A stretch of DNA of 64,000 nucleotides, taken from positions 35,867 through 99,866 of the forward strand of contig CANCRX010000002.1 in NCBI GenBank assembly GCA_947380655.1, given 5' to 3'. The number at the start of each line of letters is the position of its first letter. Within the stretch, counting starts at the first letter, position 1. Below are positions 7,931 through 17,459 of the stretch, one piece after another. Below the pieces are notes generated by a model that saw only the letters and a list, made by a program, of their open reading frames with translations, had not been told where the DNA came from and searched no databases. The position numbers and the translations under genes are program-made. Source of the stretch: Alcaligenaceae bacterium (GTDB taxonomy: Bacteria > Pseudomonadota > Gammaproteobacteria > Burkholderiales > Burkholderiaceae_B).

Positions 7931-9514
7931 ATGGAGTGGCTGCTTGACCCGACAATCTGGGTCGGCCTTCTTACCCTGGTCGTTCTTGAGATCGTCCTTG
8001 GTATCGATAACCTGATTTTTATCGCAATTCTGGCGGACAAGCTTCCGCCGGCTCATCGCGACCGCGCGCGCGTGATTGGCTTATTGCTCGCACTGGTGAT
8101 GCGTCTTGGATTGCTTGCCGGAATGTCCTGGCTGGTTCAGCTAAAAGAGCCATGGATTGCGGTCGCTGGTTTTGAGTTTTCCGGTCGCGACCTGATTCTG
8201 ATGGTGGGAGGATTTTTCCTGCTCTTTAAAGGCACAATCGAATTACACGAGCGCATCGAGGGCAATCGTCATCAGGCATCAGGCGCCCGTGTCTATGCGG
8301 ATTTCTGGGTAATCGTCACGCAAATTGTTGTACTCGATGCCGTATTTTCACTGGATGCGGTGATTACTGCTGTAGGGATGGTTGAGAGCCTGGCGGTCAT
8401 GATGGCCGCGGTGGTCATTGCTGTGGGCATTATGCTGGTCGCCTCAAAGCCTCTCACGAAATTTGTCAATGCTCACCCAACTGTTGTCGTCTTGTGTCTG
8501 GGTTTTTTGCTGATGATCGGTTTTTCTTTGGTCGCTGAAAGTTTCGGCTTCAAAGTCCCAAAAGATTACCTTTATGCCGCGATTGGCTTCTCAGTCGTCA
8601 TCGAAATGCTTAACCAGATTGCTCGCCATAACGGCCTCAAAATGGAGACCGTTCGGCCGATGCGCGAGCGCACCGCTGAGGCTGTGCTGAGAATGTTGGG
8701 CAAGCAGTTACCCGAGGATGTCGCAGCACAAGCGGCAGAAAGCCCAGGCGTGCCTGCACAGGTGACTTTTGGTGTTGAGGAACGCAATATGGTCAGCGGC
8801 GTGTTGACGCTTGCCGAGCGTTCAATACACTCGGTCATGACACCTCGCACCGAAGTCTCCTGGGTCAATCTTGACGATGATCCGCAAGTGATTCAAAAGC
8901 AAATAGCGTTGGCGCCTCATAGCTTTTTCCCGGTGTGTCGAGAGTCGCTAGATAACGTTCAGGGAATTGGTCGGGCTAAAGATATGATCGCAGACCTCAT
9001 TACGCATGGTCATATCACGCGTGCCAGCCTGCGCGAGCCTATTCTCGTTCACGATACGATCAGCATTATTCGCCTGATGGATACGCTCAAGCGTTCCCGT
9101 GGACAGTTGGTGTTAGTGGCCGATGAGTTCGGAACGATACAGGGCTTGGTCACACCGATTGATGTATTTGAAGCCATCGCAGGCGAGTTTCCTGACGAAG
9201 ATGAGACTCCAGATATCATTAATGACGGGGAAAACAGCTGGAAAGTCGATGGTGCGGCCGATCTGCATCATCTTGAGCAAGTTCTTGAAACAGAGGGACT
9301 TGTTGATGACGACGAGGACTACACCACTCTGGCGGGGTACTTGCTTTCCAGGTTTGGTCACTTGCCTGCGCCTGGAGATACCTGCGACTTTGTTGCCCCC
9401 CATGCCCGATATAATTTCGAGGTGGTGCAAATTGATGGAAGGCGCATTGCTCAGGTCAAAATAAAACGTCTGCCTGAATCAGCTGCACAGACTGCCAACG
9501 CAGATTTTGGTTAA
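7931..9514 (+). CDS. TerC-family membrane protein with CBS pair and CorC/HlyC domain
   Basis: 527 residues. Residues about 10-235 are a TerC-like seven-helix membrane domain, with LEIVLGIDNLIFIAIL and VLDAVFSLDAVITAVGM, the acidic transmembrane repeats of the family. A pair of CBS domains follows (about 300-425, SVMTPRTEVSWV and LVLVADEFGTIQGLVT), then a CorC_HlyC/transporter-associated domain (about 440-515, VDGAADLHHLEQ). This layout matches the YegH/YoaE group, linked to metal ion handling. It is a single gene; the start has GGAG before it. Confidence 0.85.
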   Translation: MEWLLDPTIWVGLLTLVVLEIVLGIDNLIFIAILADKLPPAHRDRARVIGLLLALVMRLGLLAGMSWLVQLKEPWIAVAGFEFSGRDLILMVGGFFLLFKGTIELHERIEGNRHQASGARVYADFWVIVTQIVVLDAVFSLDAVITAVGMVESLAVMMAAVVIAVGIMLVASKPLTKFVNAHPTVVVLCLGFLLMIGFSLVAESFGFKVPKDYLYAAIGFSVVIEMLNQIARHNGLKMETVRPMRERTAEAVLRMLGKQLPEDVAAQAAESPGVPAQVTFGVEERNMVSGVLTLAERSIHSVMTPRTEVSWVNLDDDPQVIQKQIALAPHSFFPVCRESLDNVQGIGRAKDMIADLITHGHITRASLREPILVHDTISIIRLMDTLKRSRGQLVLVADEFGTIQGLVTPIDVFEAIAGEFPDEDETPDIINDGENSWKVDGAADLHHLEQVLETEGLVDDDEDYTTLAGYLLSRFGHLPAPGDTCDFVAPHARYNFEVVQIDGRRIAQVKIKRLPESAAQTANADFG

Positions 9515-9539
9515 AAAAAACCAGGCTAATCAGCCTGGT
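9511..9539 (-). terminator. Intrinsic terminator of the TPR-ppi-lpxH operon
   Basis: ACCAGGCT (9520-9527), loop AATC, AGCCTGGT (9532-9539). Read on the minus strand the stem is followed by an eight-base T-run, a textbook rho-independent terminator 35 bases after lpxH. It also lies just behind the TerC-type gene on the plus strand and may act in both directions. Confidence 0.85.
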
Positions 9540-9574
9540 CTGGTTTGCCGAGCCAAGATGATTTGGCGGCAATC

Positions 9575-10354
9575 TCAGGCTTGCTCGAGATCAAACAGTG
9601 TCGGGCCTTCGTCGTCGATCACCATCCAGCCACCACGTGGCTGCTGATTGTCCTGAAGGTGATCACAGTCCCAGTCTGGGAGTACCCAGCGTTCACAGAC
9701 ATTACCATCTACGTTTAATACGTTGCGGCCAGGACGGTGTGTATGACCATGGATGATCAGAGATACGCCGGCGTTGCGAATCGCTTGCGCCACAGCCTCT
9801 GTGTTGACATCCATGATCTCGCTGGTTTTAGTTTGATTGGCGGCCATGCTTTCGCCTCGTGCTTGAGCCGCCAGCGTCAGGCGCTCGGGGATGCTGCGCG
9901 AGAGAAATCCCGATTGCCAGGCAGGGTTACGTACCATCGCACGGAACTGCTGGTACGCTACATCATCGGTGCAGTATTCATCACCGTGACTGAGCAAAAA
10001 GGTACGGGCGCCAACGGTCACAAGAACCTCTTCAGGCAATAATCTGGCACCCAGTCCCACTGCCAGGGCTTCGCCCATCAGGAAGTCTCGATTACCACGT
10101 CCTAACCAGACAGGTATTTTGGCTGCACAGGCTTTAATAGCCATCAGGTCCTGAGCAAGCCAGGGAGGGGCAACGACGGCAACATCGTCGCCGATCCACG
10201 CATCAAAAATATCGCCAGGCAGCAGTAAGGCCTGAGCCTCGCTTGCTGCGAGTTTCAGAAAGTCACGAAAAGCTTCTGAGGTCGCTTCAGTGTGCTGACC
10301 CAGATGAATATCTGAGGCCAGCCACACAGGACCCGCAAGAGAGATCTTATTCAA
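9575..10354 (-). CDS. lpxH: UDP-2,3-diacylglucosamine diphosphatase
   Basis: 259 residues, a peripheral membrane metallophosphoesterase that releases lipid X from UDP-2,3-diacylglucosamine in lipid A synthesis. The metal-binding blocks are all present: ASDIHLG (13-19), LPGDIFDAWIGDD (45-57), GRGNRDF (85-91), LSHGDEYC (121-128) and IHGHTHRPG (201-209). The start overlaps the last eight bases of the cyclophilin gene, so translation is probably coupled. Last gene of the TPR-ppi-lpxH operon. Confidence 0.92.
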   Translation of the reverse strand: MNKISLAGPVWLASDIHLGQHTEATSEAFRDFLKLAASEAQALLLPGDIFDAWIGDDVAVVAPPWLAQDLMAIKACAAKIPVWLGRGNRDFLMGEALAVGLGARLLPEEVLVTVGARTFLLSHGDEYCTDDVAYQQFRAMVRNPAWQSGFLSRSIPERLTLAAQARGESMAANQTKTSEIMDVNTEAVAQAIRNAGVSLIIHGHTHRPGRNVLNVDGNVCERWVLPDWDCDHLQDNQQPRGGWMVIDDEGPTLFDLEQA

Positions 10355-10985
10355 CGACGACAGCCTTTGTGATCACGATGTCTTCGACAGGAACGTTCTG
10401 ATGAAAGCCACTGTTGCCGGTCTTGACGGCTTTCATTTTGTCGATCACGTCCTGGCCTTCGACGACTTCGCCAAACACGGCATAACCCCAACCATTCGCG
10501 GTCGGTGCGGTGTGGTTCAGGAATTCATTGTTAGCAACGTTGATGAAAAACTGTGACGATGCTGAGTGCGGAGCACTGGTGCGCGCCATTGCAAGTGTGT
10601 ACTTATTGTTTTTCAAGCCGTTATTAGCTTCGTTTTCGATTTCAGCCTTGGTGGCTTTTTGTTTCAGACCGGGCTCAAAGCCGCCGCCCTGAACCATGAA
10701 ACCATCAATCACGCGATGAAAAACGGTGCCATTATAAAAACCGTCATTGACGTAGGCCAGAAAGTTGGCAACGGTTTTGGGGGCTTTTGCAGCATCAAGA
10801 GAAATAACAAAGTCACCCATATTGGTGGACATTTTGACGCGAGGATTCGTGCTCATGGAATTAACGCCTTGTTTGGAGGTCGAGTTGGAGGATTGCGCAG
10901 CCACTGCGCCTGAAAACACCAGCGGAATCATACCGACCAGTGCGAGATTGCGCATCATGCGCATACATAAAAAAATAAAATTCAT
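10347..10985 (-). CDS. Cyclophilin-type peptidyl-prolyl cis-trans isomerase
   Basis: 212 residues. From Met44 on it is a complete compact bacterial cyclophilin: GDFVISLDAAKAPKTVANF, FHRVIDGFMVQGGGF (89-103) and SSQFFINV. Before this is a hydrophobic N-terminus (MRNLALVGMIPLVFSGAVAA, about 11-30) that looks like a signal peptide ending in AQS, which would send it to the periplasm (PpiA-like). An internal start at MSTNPRV (44) would give a cytoplasmic PpiB-like form. The start overlaps the stop of the TPR gene by four bases. Confidence 0.88.
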   Translation of the reverse strand: MNFIFLCMRMMRNLALVGMIPLVFSGAVAAQSSNSTSKQGVNSMSTNPRVKMSTNMGDFVISLDAAKAPKTVANFLAYVNDGFYNGTVFHRVIDGFMVQGGGFEPGLKQKATKAEIENEANNGLKNNKYTLAMARTSAPHSASSQFFINVANNEFLNHTAPTANGWGYAVFGEVVEGQDVIDKMKAVKTGNSGFHQNVPVEDIVITKAVVVE

Positions 10986-11833
10986 TGTGATTCTGCCTTG
11001 GATTTGGAGCTGGATATTGAAGACGCCTTGGGTTTGGGCTTGGCGGCTTCTTCGGCTTTAGCAGCTGCTTCGGCATTTGCCTGGATCAATGCCTCAAGAC
11101 TGCGAATTTTGGCTCGAACGCCCGGGGCACCTGCCGCAGCGGCGTTCTGGTAAGAGCGTAAAGCGATGCTTAGCTCAACGTCGCCAAGGTTTGACAGGGC
11201 AAAGGCATATTTGGGGCTGATCATGATCGCCATTTCAAGCGCGCGACGTGCCTGTTCAAACTCACCGCGTTTGACATAGATCACTGCGAGATTGTTCCAG
11301 GGCTCGGGCAGCTCAGGGAACCGCATGGTCATTTTTTGATAAATGGCCTCCGCTTCATTCGAGCGATTGACTTCAGTCAGCACCCGCGCATGCATGAACA
11401 TAAGTTGCACATCGGTCCCTGGTGAGCTGCGCTTGGCATCCTCAGCGATACGCTGTTCGACTTCAACTAGCGCCTCCTGGGTGCGGCCTCGCTGTAATAG
11501 CGCCTCAATCCGACGGGTCGTTTCAGATGGCGTCAGGGGGACGCGTGTGTCAACAGTGGGGGCGATGGCTTCGAGGAGCTTGGCCAGACCATCCCAGCCT
11601 GCCTCGGGTTCTTTGTCGCCAATGATTGTGTCAGGCTTGCTGCCTGGCATGTTCATGGGCAGGATGTTATTGAGGTCGTTAGTCTTTGGGCTGCTAGCCA
11701 AAGGGTTTGCAACGCCGTTGACAGGATCGTATTGAGGACTCCCGCCAAAGCCTTGGGCGTGCGGTGTCCCAGGTAACAACGTTACCGAACCGAATGCGAG
11801 CAGTACACAACAAATCCGATTATGCAGATTCAA
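10982..11833 (-). CDS. Exported tetratricopeptide-repeat protein
   Basis: 283 residues with a signal peptide (ICCVLLAFGSVTLLPGTPHA) and TPR-type helical pairs over about 90-225 (RIEALLQRGRTQEALVEVEQ; WNNLAVIYVKRGEFEQARRA; YAFALSNLGDVELSIAL). The end is a Lys/Ala/Ser-rich tail (about 245-283) that may be disordered. Its role is unknown; TPR proteins serve as scaffolds, here presumably in the periplasm. First gene of the operon with the cyclophilin and lpxH, divergent from cysS. Confidence 0.75.
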   Translation of the reverse strand: MNLHNRICCVLLAFGSVTLLPGTPHAQGFGGSPQYDPVNGVANPLASSPKTNDLNNILPMNMPGSKPDTIIGDKEPEAGWDGLAKLLEAIAPTVDTRVPLTPSETTRRIEALLQRGRTQEALVEVEQRIAEDAKRSSPGTDVQLMFMHARVLTEVNRSNEAEAIYQKMTMRFPELPEPWNNLAVIYVKRGEFEQARRALEMAIMISPKYAFALSNLGDVELSIALRSYQNAAAAGAPGVRAKIRSLEALIQANAEAAAKAEEAAKPKPKASSISSSKSKAESQ

Positions 11834-11902
11834 GGCGTGAAATCCTCAATTGCTATACTTGACGATCCGCATTTTAGCCTTGGTTTGAGCCTCCCGTATC
11901 GC

Positions 11903-13381
11903 ATGCTACAGATTTACGACTCCCTAACTCGCTCTAAACGCCCATTTACCCCAGTTCAGCCCGGTAAAATCGGGCTCTACGTGTGTGGAATGACCGTTTA
12001 TGATTGGTGCCACCTCGGGCATGCCCGCATGCTGGTGAGTTTTGATGTGGTTCAACGGTGGTTGCGCTGCGAGGGCTATCAGGTCACCTATGTACGCAAT
12101 ATTACGGACATTGATGACAAGATTATTAAACGTGCTGTTGAATCGAACCGTCGGATCGTTGAGGTCACAGAGTTTTTTATTGATGCGATGCATGCAGATG
12201 AGCATGCCCTGGGTGTTCAGGCACCTGATTTTCAGCCACGCGCTACACAATACGTCGGCGATATGCTCGATATTATCGGCAAGCTTGAGAAAAATGGGCT
12301 GGCCTATCACGCCGATGATGGCGATGTAAATTTTTCTGTGCGCGGCTTTCCTGGGTACGGCAAGCTTTCTGGCAAATCATTGGATGACTTAAGAGCGGGC
12401 GAGCGGGTAGCTGTCACCTCTTCCAAACGTGACCCGATGGATTTTGTCCTCTGGAAATCAGCAAAAGAACACGAACCTGCGGATACTCGCTGGGACTCAC
12501 CTTATGGTTGGGGGCGACCTGGCTGGCATATCGAGTGCTCCGCGATGAGTAAGGCTCTATTAGGGTTGCCGTTGGATATTCATGGCGGCGGTCCTGACCT
12601 GAAATTTCCTCATCATGAAAATGAAATCGCCCAGACCGAAGGCGCCTTTGGCGGCGTGCTGGCAAATAACTGGATGCATTGCGGCCCCTTGATGGTTGAT
12701 GCAGAGAAAATGTCCAAATCATTGGGCAATTTCCGCACGATTCGCCAGACCGTAGGTATGCCGGATCAGCCCTCTGACTCCGCTACTTATCAGGTCAATC
12801 CGCGCGAAGCAGAAATGTTGCGTTTCTTTATCGTTAGAAACCAATACCGCAGCCCCCAGAATTACGCACCCGATAATTTGGTCGATGCGCAGGTTTCGCT
12901 CGATCGCATGTATCAGACACTGCAAAACGTGCCCCCTGCATGCGTGGGGCAACCTGACTGGTCAACGCCCGAGGCGCAGGCTTTCCGTGAAGCCATGAAC
13001 GATGATTTCAATAGTGCCGGAGCCGTTGCCGCATTGTTCGAACTGGCGACGCAGGCGAATCGCACTCAGGATGCCGCCATCAGTGGTCAGATGAAAGCGC
13101 TGGCAAGCATTCTGGGTTTATTGCAGCAGAACCCCGCCGCTTATTTTCAAAGCCCGACACGGTATACGCGCCGTGCCATTGATGAGGCGACCAGTGGACA
13201 AGCCACGTCTGGCACCGCGGCATTGTCAGAGCCTGAAATCGACAGGCTGATTCAGGCGCGTGCGGAGGCTAAAAAAGCGAAAAATTTTGCTGGAGCAGAC
13301 GAAATTCGTGCCACACTGAAAGCCGCAGGGATCGAACTTGATGACAAGCCGGGTGGCTTGACGCAATGGCGCCGTGCTTAA
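11903..13381 (+). CDS. cysS: Cysteinyl-tRNA synthetase
   Basis: 492 residues, a class I synthetase charging tRNA-Cys. Visible are the zinc Cys28 in YVCGMTVYDWCHLGHAR with the HIGH-type HLGH (37-40), the zinc-binding WHIECSAMS (208-216) and HHENE (237-241), and KMSKS (269-273). The C-terminal anticodon-binding end carries the AKKAKNFAGADEIR stretch. The start is set at the ATG at 11903 (MLQIYDSL), where homologues begin; the in-frame reading extends 27 codons upstream into the promoter region of the divergent TPR gene. Confidence 0.95.
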   Translation: MLQIYDSLTRSKRPFTPVQPGKIGLYVCGMTVYDWCHLGHARMLVSFDVVQRWLRCEGYQVTYVRNITDIDDKIIKRAVESNRRIVEVTEFFIDAMHADEHALGVQAPDFQPRATQYVGDMLDIIGKLEKNGLAYHADDGDVNFSVRGFPGYGKLSGKSLDDLRAGERVAVTSSKRDPMDFVLWKSAKEHEPADTRWDSPYGWGRPGWHIECSAMSKALLGLPLDIHGGGPDLKFPHHENEIAQTEGAFGGVLANNWMHCGPLMVDAEKMSKSLGNFRTIRQTVGMPDQPSDSATYQVNPREAEMLRFFIVRNQYRSPQNYAPDNLVDAQVSLDRMYQTLQNVPPACVGQPDWSTPEAQAFREAMNDDFNSAGAVAALFELATQANRTQDAAISGQMKALASILGLLQQNPAAYFQSPTRYTRRAIDEATSGQATSGTAALSEPEIDRLIQARAEAKKAKNFAGADEIRATLKAAGIELDDKPGGLTQWRRA

Positions 13382-13391
13382 AGCGAGCGAC

Positions 13392-14036
13392 ATGAATAGT
13401 TCTGAATCCATTGCGACTAAGCCTGATTATTGGGAATCTGCACTCACGCATTTGATGAAGCGCGACCGGATCATGAAAAAACTGATTCCCAAACACCCAG
13501 ATATCTGGCTGACCTCCCGCGGCAATCCATTCATCACGCTCGCCCGTTCGATTGTTGGACAACAGATTTCTGTCAAAGCTGCTGAGTCAGTCTGGCAGCG
13601 ATTTTTACTCGAATGCGGCAAACGCCCGACGCCAGCTTCGGTTCAAAAAGCGGGTATTGATCAGCTCCGCTCAGCAGGACTGTCTGCACGTAAAGCAGAA
13701 TATATCCTTGATTTATCTACGCATTTCAGCGAAAAACGTGTTCGGCCCCAACGCTGGGCTGACATGGAAGACGAAGATGTGATTGCTGAATTAACCGCGA
13801 TTCGCGGTATTGGTCGCTGGACGGCTGAAATGTTTCTTATTTTTAATTTGCAGCGCCCAGATGTCTTGCCGCTCGATGATGTGGGACTATTGAACGCAAT
13901 CTCGTTACACTATTTCAGTGGTGAGCCCGTGTCCCGGTTTGAAGCGCGAGAGGTGTCTGCAGCATGGCAACCCTGGCGCACGGTGGCAACCTGGTATTTG
14001 TGGCGCAGTCTTGATCCGGTTCCAGTCGAATATTGA
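13392..14036 (+). CDS. DNA-3-methyladenine glycosylase, AlkA-like (HhH-GPD)
   Basis: 214 residues. It has the helix-hairpin-helix of base-excision glycosylases, AIRGIGRWTAEMFLIFNL, followed by PLDDVGLLNAI, where the second Asp matches the catalytic Asp of AlkA. The upstream part has RSIVGQQISVKAAESVW, also typical. It removes 3-methyladenine and other alkylated bases. It is shorter than E. coli AlkA (282), lacking the N-terminal beta domain, as in many betaproteobacteria. An alternative GTG start at 13374 would overlap the cysS stop. Transcribed with cysS and accA. Confidence 0.87.
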   Translation: MNSSESIATKPDYWESALTHLMKRDRIMKKLIPKHPDIWLTSRGNPFITLARSIVGQQISVKAAESVWQRFLLECGKRPTPASVQKAGIDQLRSAGLSARKAEYILDLSTHFSEKRVRPQRWADMEDEDVIAELTAIRGIGRWTAEMFLIFNLQRPDVLPLDDVGLLNAISLHYFSGEPVSRFEAREVSAAWQPWRTVATWYLWRSLDPVPVEY

Positions 14037-14085
14037 TCAGACAGCGTCAACATACCTTAATGAACGAAGACGGAATTTGAAAGTT

Positions 14086-15051
14086 ATGCGTAATATTTTT
14101 CTGGAATTTGAACAGCCGTTAGGCGAACTCGAAGGCAAGATCGAACAGCTGCGTTACGTGCAGGCTGATTCGGCTGTCGATATTTCGGATGAGATCAGTC
14201 GCCTGCAGCAAAAAAGTCAAAGTCTGGCCAAGGATATCTATTCCAAGCTTACCCCTTGGCAAACTGCTTTGGTGGCGAGGCATCCACAGCGTCCTTACAC
14301 CCTGGATTACGTGCGTGAAATCTTTACTGATTTTCACGAACTGCACGGTGATCGCATGTACGCCGATGATCTGTCTATCGTAGGGGGCATGGCGCGTTTT
14401 AACGGCACCCCCTGCATGGTCATTGGTCACCAGAAAGGTCGCGACACAAAAGAACGTGCTGCACGAAATTTCGGTATGCCGCGTCCAGAGGGTTATCGCA
14501 AAGCCTTACGTCTGATGCGACTGGCCGAAAAGTTCAACATGCCTGTGTTCACGTTTGTCGACACGCCCGGTGCGTACCCAGGTATTGGCGCAGAGGAGCG
14601 TGGTCAGTCCGAAGCGATTGGTCACAATCTCTACGCGATGGCCGAACTCAAAGTGCCAATCATCTCGACCATTATCGGTGAGGGTGGCTCAGGTGGTGCG
14701 CTGGCCATTGCTGTCGGAAACGTTGTGCTGATGTTGCAGTATTCGACTTATGCGGTGATTTCACCCGAAGGCTGTGCATCGATTCTGTGGCGCAGTGCAG
14801 ACAAGGTTTCCGAGGCTGCTGCAGCGCTGGCAATTACAGCTCCGAGTCTCAAGGAATTTGGGTTGATTGATCGTGTCGTCAATGAGCCAATCGGTGGCGC
14901 GCATCGCGATCCGCGCGTGATGGCGCGTTTGCTTCGTCGTTCACTGGGTGATGCTTTGCGTCAACTGCAGGGCATGACACCTAAAGAGCTGATTGATCAT
15001 CGTCTGGAGCGTCTGTTGTCTTACGGCCGTTTCCAGGAAGTCAAAGCTTAA
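14086..15051 (+). CDS. accA: Acetyl-CoA carboxylase carboxyltransferase subunit alpha
   Basis: 321 residues, the normal length. With AccD it transfers the carboxyl group from biotin to acetyl-CoA, the first step of fatty acid synthesis. Blocks seen: FLEFEQPLGELEGKIEQL (4-21), FHELHGDRMYADD, MVIGHQKGRDTKER, FVDTPGAYPGIGAEERGQ, GEGGSGGALAIAVGN and SPEGCASILWRS. The start is the ATG at 14086, shortly after the glycosylase stop; the reading frame is open further upstream but that overlaps the glycosylase. Confidence 0.96.
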   Translation: MRNIFLEFEQPLGELEGKIEQLRYVQADSAVDISDEISRLQQKSQSLAKDIYSKLTPWQTALVARHPQRPYTLDYVREIFTDFHELHGDRMYADDLSIVGGMARFNGTPCMVIGHQKGRDTKERAARNFGMPRPEGYRKALRLMRLAEKFNMPVFTFVDTPGAYPGIGAEERGQSEAIGHNLYAMAELKVPIISTIIGEGGSGGALAIAVGNVVLMLQYSTYAVISPEGCASILWRSADKVSEAAAALAITAPSLKEFGLIDRVVNEPIGGAHRDPRVMARLLRRSLGDALRQLQGMTPKELIDHRLERLLSYGRFQEVKA

Positions 15052-15096
15052 CGCGCGTGATCACGCTCGCGTCTAAGACTTAATCACGGACATCTC

Positions 15097-16092
15097 GTGA
15101 CGGACTCGCTGACGCAAGCGCTGCAGGCCGCGCTTAAAAGCCTTCCAAGCAATGCTCCTGTTGCTGTGGCTTTAAGCGGTGGGGCTGACTCGGCAGCATT
15201 GGCGATCGCTGCCGCCCGCGTTTGTCAGGCATCGGCTAGATCCCTTTATTTTTTTCATATTCATCACGGCTTGTTTGCTCAGGCTGACCTCTGGGTCGAG
15301 CAAGTGCGTAGGCTCGCGGACTTGCTCAATACTCCTTTGGATGTTGAGTATGTTGAGGTGGCTCAGGACTCCGGACTCGGTATAGAGGGCGCCGCACGAG
15401 AGTCTCGCTACGCCGCTCTGGTTTCGATGGCTGCACAGCACCGGACGCATGCCTTGTTGCTCGCACACCATCGCCAGGATCAGGCTGAAACGGTATTGCT
15501 GCGCTTATTACGCGGAGCGGGTGTGCAGGGCCTGGCTGCGATGCAAGCAGATACCGAGAGACAGGGCTTAAGAATGTTGCGCCCGTTTCTTGATCTTGAT
15601 CGCGGAGATTTGCTCACGTTTGTCGCGGAGTTCACACAGCAGACCGGGTGGTCGCCTATTCAGGATCCCAGTAACACTGACCCTAAATATGCGCGTGGAG
15701 CTTTTCGCTCAGGGCTTATTCCTGTTTTGCAGCAGCATTGGCCAGCATGGCAGCAGACACTCACACGCCATGCGAGGCAGGCGACTGAGACGGTTGAGAT
15801 ACTTGATGAAGTTGCGGCTAGCGATCTGGCGGGGCTAGAGCCCGATCCTGAAGACCAAAGCTTTAGCTTGAAGCGTTGGCGCGAGTTGACTCATCCCAGA
15901 CAGGCACTGGTGCTCAGATATTGGCTGCAACAGCAGGGTGTGGCTATGCCAGGAGATCGTAGGCTGGCTGACTTAATACGCCAGCTCAGGCAGCTGCACG
16001 CTCTGGGTCATGACCGGGATTTGCTCTGGCAGCATGGCCAGATTGAGCTCCGATGCCGTCAGGGCAGGGTGTTGCTTGCTGCGGCGCAGTAA
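15097..16092 (+). CDS. tilS: tRNA(Ile)-lysidine synthase
   Basis: 331 residues, GTG start. It modifies C34 of the CAU-anticodon tRNA-Ile to lysidine using ATP. The PP-loop SGGADSAALAIAA (27-39) is clear, with HIHHGL, GAARESRYAAL and LAHHRQDQAETVLLRLLRG downstream. It is about 100 residues shorter than the E. coli enzyme; the C-terminal tRNA-acceptor-binding domain appears reduced, which is common in this group. Sits between accA and lysC. Confidence 0.92.
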   Translation: MTDSLTQALQAALKSLPSNAPVAVALSGGADSAALAIAAARVCQASARSLYFFHIHHGLFAQADLWVEQVRRLADLLNTPLDVEYVEVAQDSGLGIEGAARESRYAALVSMAAQHRTHALLLAHHRQDQAETVLLRLLRGAGVQGLAAMQADTERQGLRMLRPFLDLDRGDLLTFVAEFTQQTGWSPIQDPSNTDPKYARGAFRSGLIPVLQQHWPAWQQTLTRHARQATETVEILDEVAASDLAGLEPDPEDQSFSLKRWRELTHPRQALVLRYWLQQQGVAMPGDRRLADLIRQLRQLHALGHDRDLLWQHGQIELRCRQGRVLLAAAQ

Positions 16093-16167
16093 AATCCCTG
16101 CTTCGCGCTAGAATATAGGGCTTTGTGCGGATTTACCGCTACCGATTTACAAAACTTATCCGAAATT

Positions 16168-17433
16168 ATGTCAATCATCGTTCATAAATATGGCGGCACC
16201 TCGATGGGCTCAGTCGAGCGCATCAAAAACGTCGCCCGCCGTGTCGCCAAGTGGCACGCGGCCGGTCATCAGGTCGTCGTTGTGCCTTCGGCTATGTCTG
16301 GCGAGACCAATCGCCTGCTGGGACTCGCGCGCGAAATTTCCTCCATGGCTGATGGCCGTGAGCTCGACATGATCGCAGCCACCGGTGAGCAAGCCTCGAG
16401 CGGATTGCTCGCGATCGCCCTGCAAGGCGAGGGCCTCAAAGCCCGCAGCTACGCTGGCTGGCAAGTACCCGTCCGAACAGACTCGTCCTATACCAAGGCC
16501 CGTATCACCTCGATCGATGATGCGCGTATTCGTGCGGATCTTGATGCGGGTTATGTTGTGGTGGTCACAGGATTCCAGGGCGTGGATGACACAGGCAACA
16601 TCACGACCCTCGGTCGTGGCGGCTCAGACACCTCGGCCGTGGCAGTCGCTGCTGCACTCAAAGCTGATGAATGTTTGATCTACACCGATGTGGATGGGGT
16701 GTATACGACCGATCCGCGTGTGGAGCCTGATGCGCGTCGTCTGAGTGTCATTTCTTTCGAAGAAATGCTCGAGATGGCTTCACTGGGTTCTAAAGTCTTA
16801 CAAATCCGTTCGGTGGAATTCGCTGGTAAGTACCGCGTCCCCACGCGCGTGCTGTCATCACTGACCGATCCTGATATGGACCTTGCCGAGGAAATGAAAT
16901 CCGGCACCCTGATTACTTTTGAGGAAGACGAAAAAATGGAAGCAGCTGTTGTTTCAGGTATCGCCTTTAGCCGCGACGAAGCCAAAATCACACTCTTGGC
17001 TGTACCTGATAAACCAGGTATCGCTTACGCAATCCTCGGTAAAGTCGCAGACGCCAATATCGATGTAGATATGATTGTGCAAAACCAGTCAGTTGCGGGC
17101 ACGACAGATTTTTCTTTCACTGTGCCACGTAACGAATTTGCCCGTACCCAAGTTTTACTCGACAAGACTATCGGTCCTGACGTTGGTGCACGCGAAATTT
17201 CCTACGATGAAAAAGTCGCGAAAGTTTCTATCGTCGGTATCGGTATGCGTTCGCATGCAGGTGTTGCGAGTCTGATGTTCAAGACCCTCGCCGAAGAAGG
17301 CATCAACATCCAGATGATTAGCACCAGCGAAATTAAAACCTCGGTCCTGATCAGCGATAAGTACATGGAGTTGGCAGTACGCGCGCTGCATAAGGCCTTT
17401 GGACTTGAGACGGCCCCTGCGACCAAGGTTTGA
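16168..17433 (+). CDS. lysC: Aspartate kinase
   Basis: 421 residues. Phosphorylates aspartate at the entry to lysine, threonine and methionine synthesis. The kinase signature VHKYGGTSMGS is at 5-15, GRGGSDTSAVA and YTDVDGVYTTDPR follow, and two C-terminal ACT domains (from about 265: KITLLAVPDKPGIAYAILG; VSIVGIGMRSHAGVAS) provide feedback control by lysine or threonine. The ATG at 16168 is used because homologues start at MSIIVHKYGG; the longer frame from 16123 has no match. Confidence 0.96.
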   Translation: MSIIVHKYGGTSMGSVERIKNVARRVAKWHAAGHQVVVVPSAMSGETNRLLGLAREISSMADGRELDMIAATGEQASSGLLAIALQGEGLKARSYAGWQVPVRTDSSYTKARITSIDDARIRADLDAGYVVVVTGFQGVDDTGNITTLGRGGSDTSAVAVAAALKADECLIYTDVDGVYTTDPRVEPDARRLSVISFEEMLEMASLGSKVLQIRSVEFAGKYRVPTRVLSSLTDPDMDLAEEMKSGTLITFEEDEKMEAAVVSGIAFSRDEAKITLLAVPDKPGIAYAILGKVADANIDVDMIVQNQSVAGTTDFSFTVPRNEFARTQVLLDKTIGPDVGAREISYDEKVAKVSIVGIGMRSHAGVASLMFKTLAEEGINIQMISTSEIKTSVLISDKYMELAVRALHKAFGLETAPATKV

Positions 17434-17459
17434 TCCTGTATTGAACATTGATAGTGTGT

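Noticed and set aside
16123..16167. An upstream extension of lysC
   Set aside because: The extra 15 codons have no counterpart in aspartate kinases, which begin at the MSIIVHKYGGTS-like sequence.
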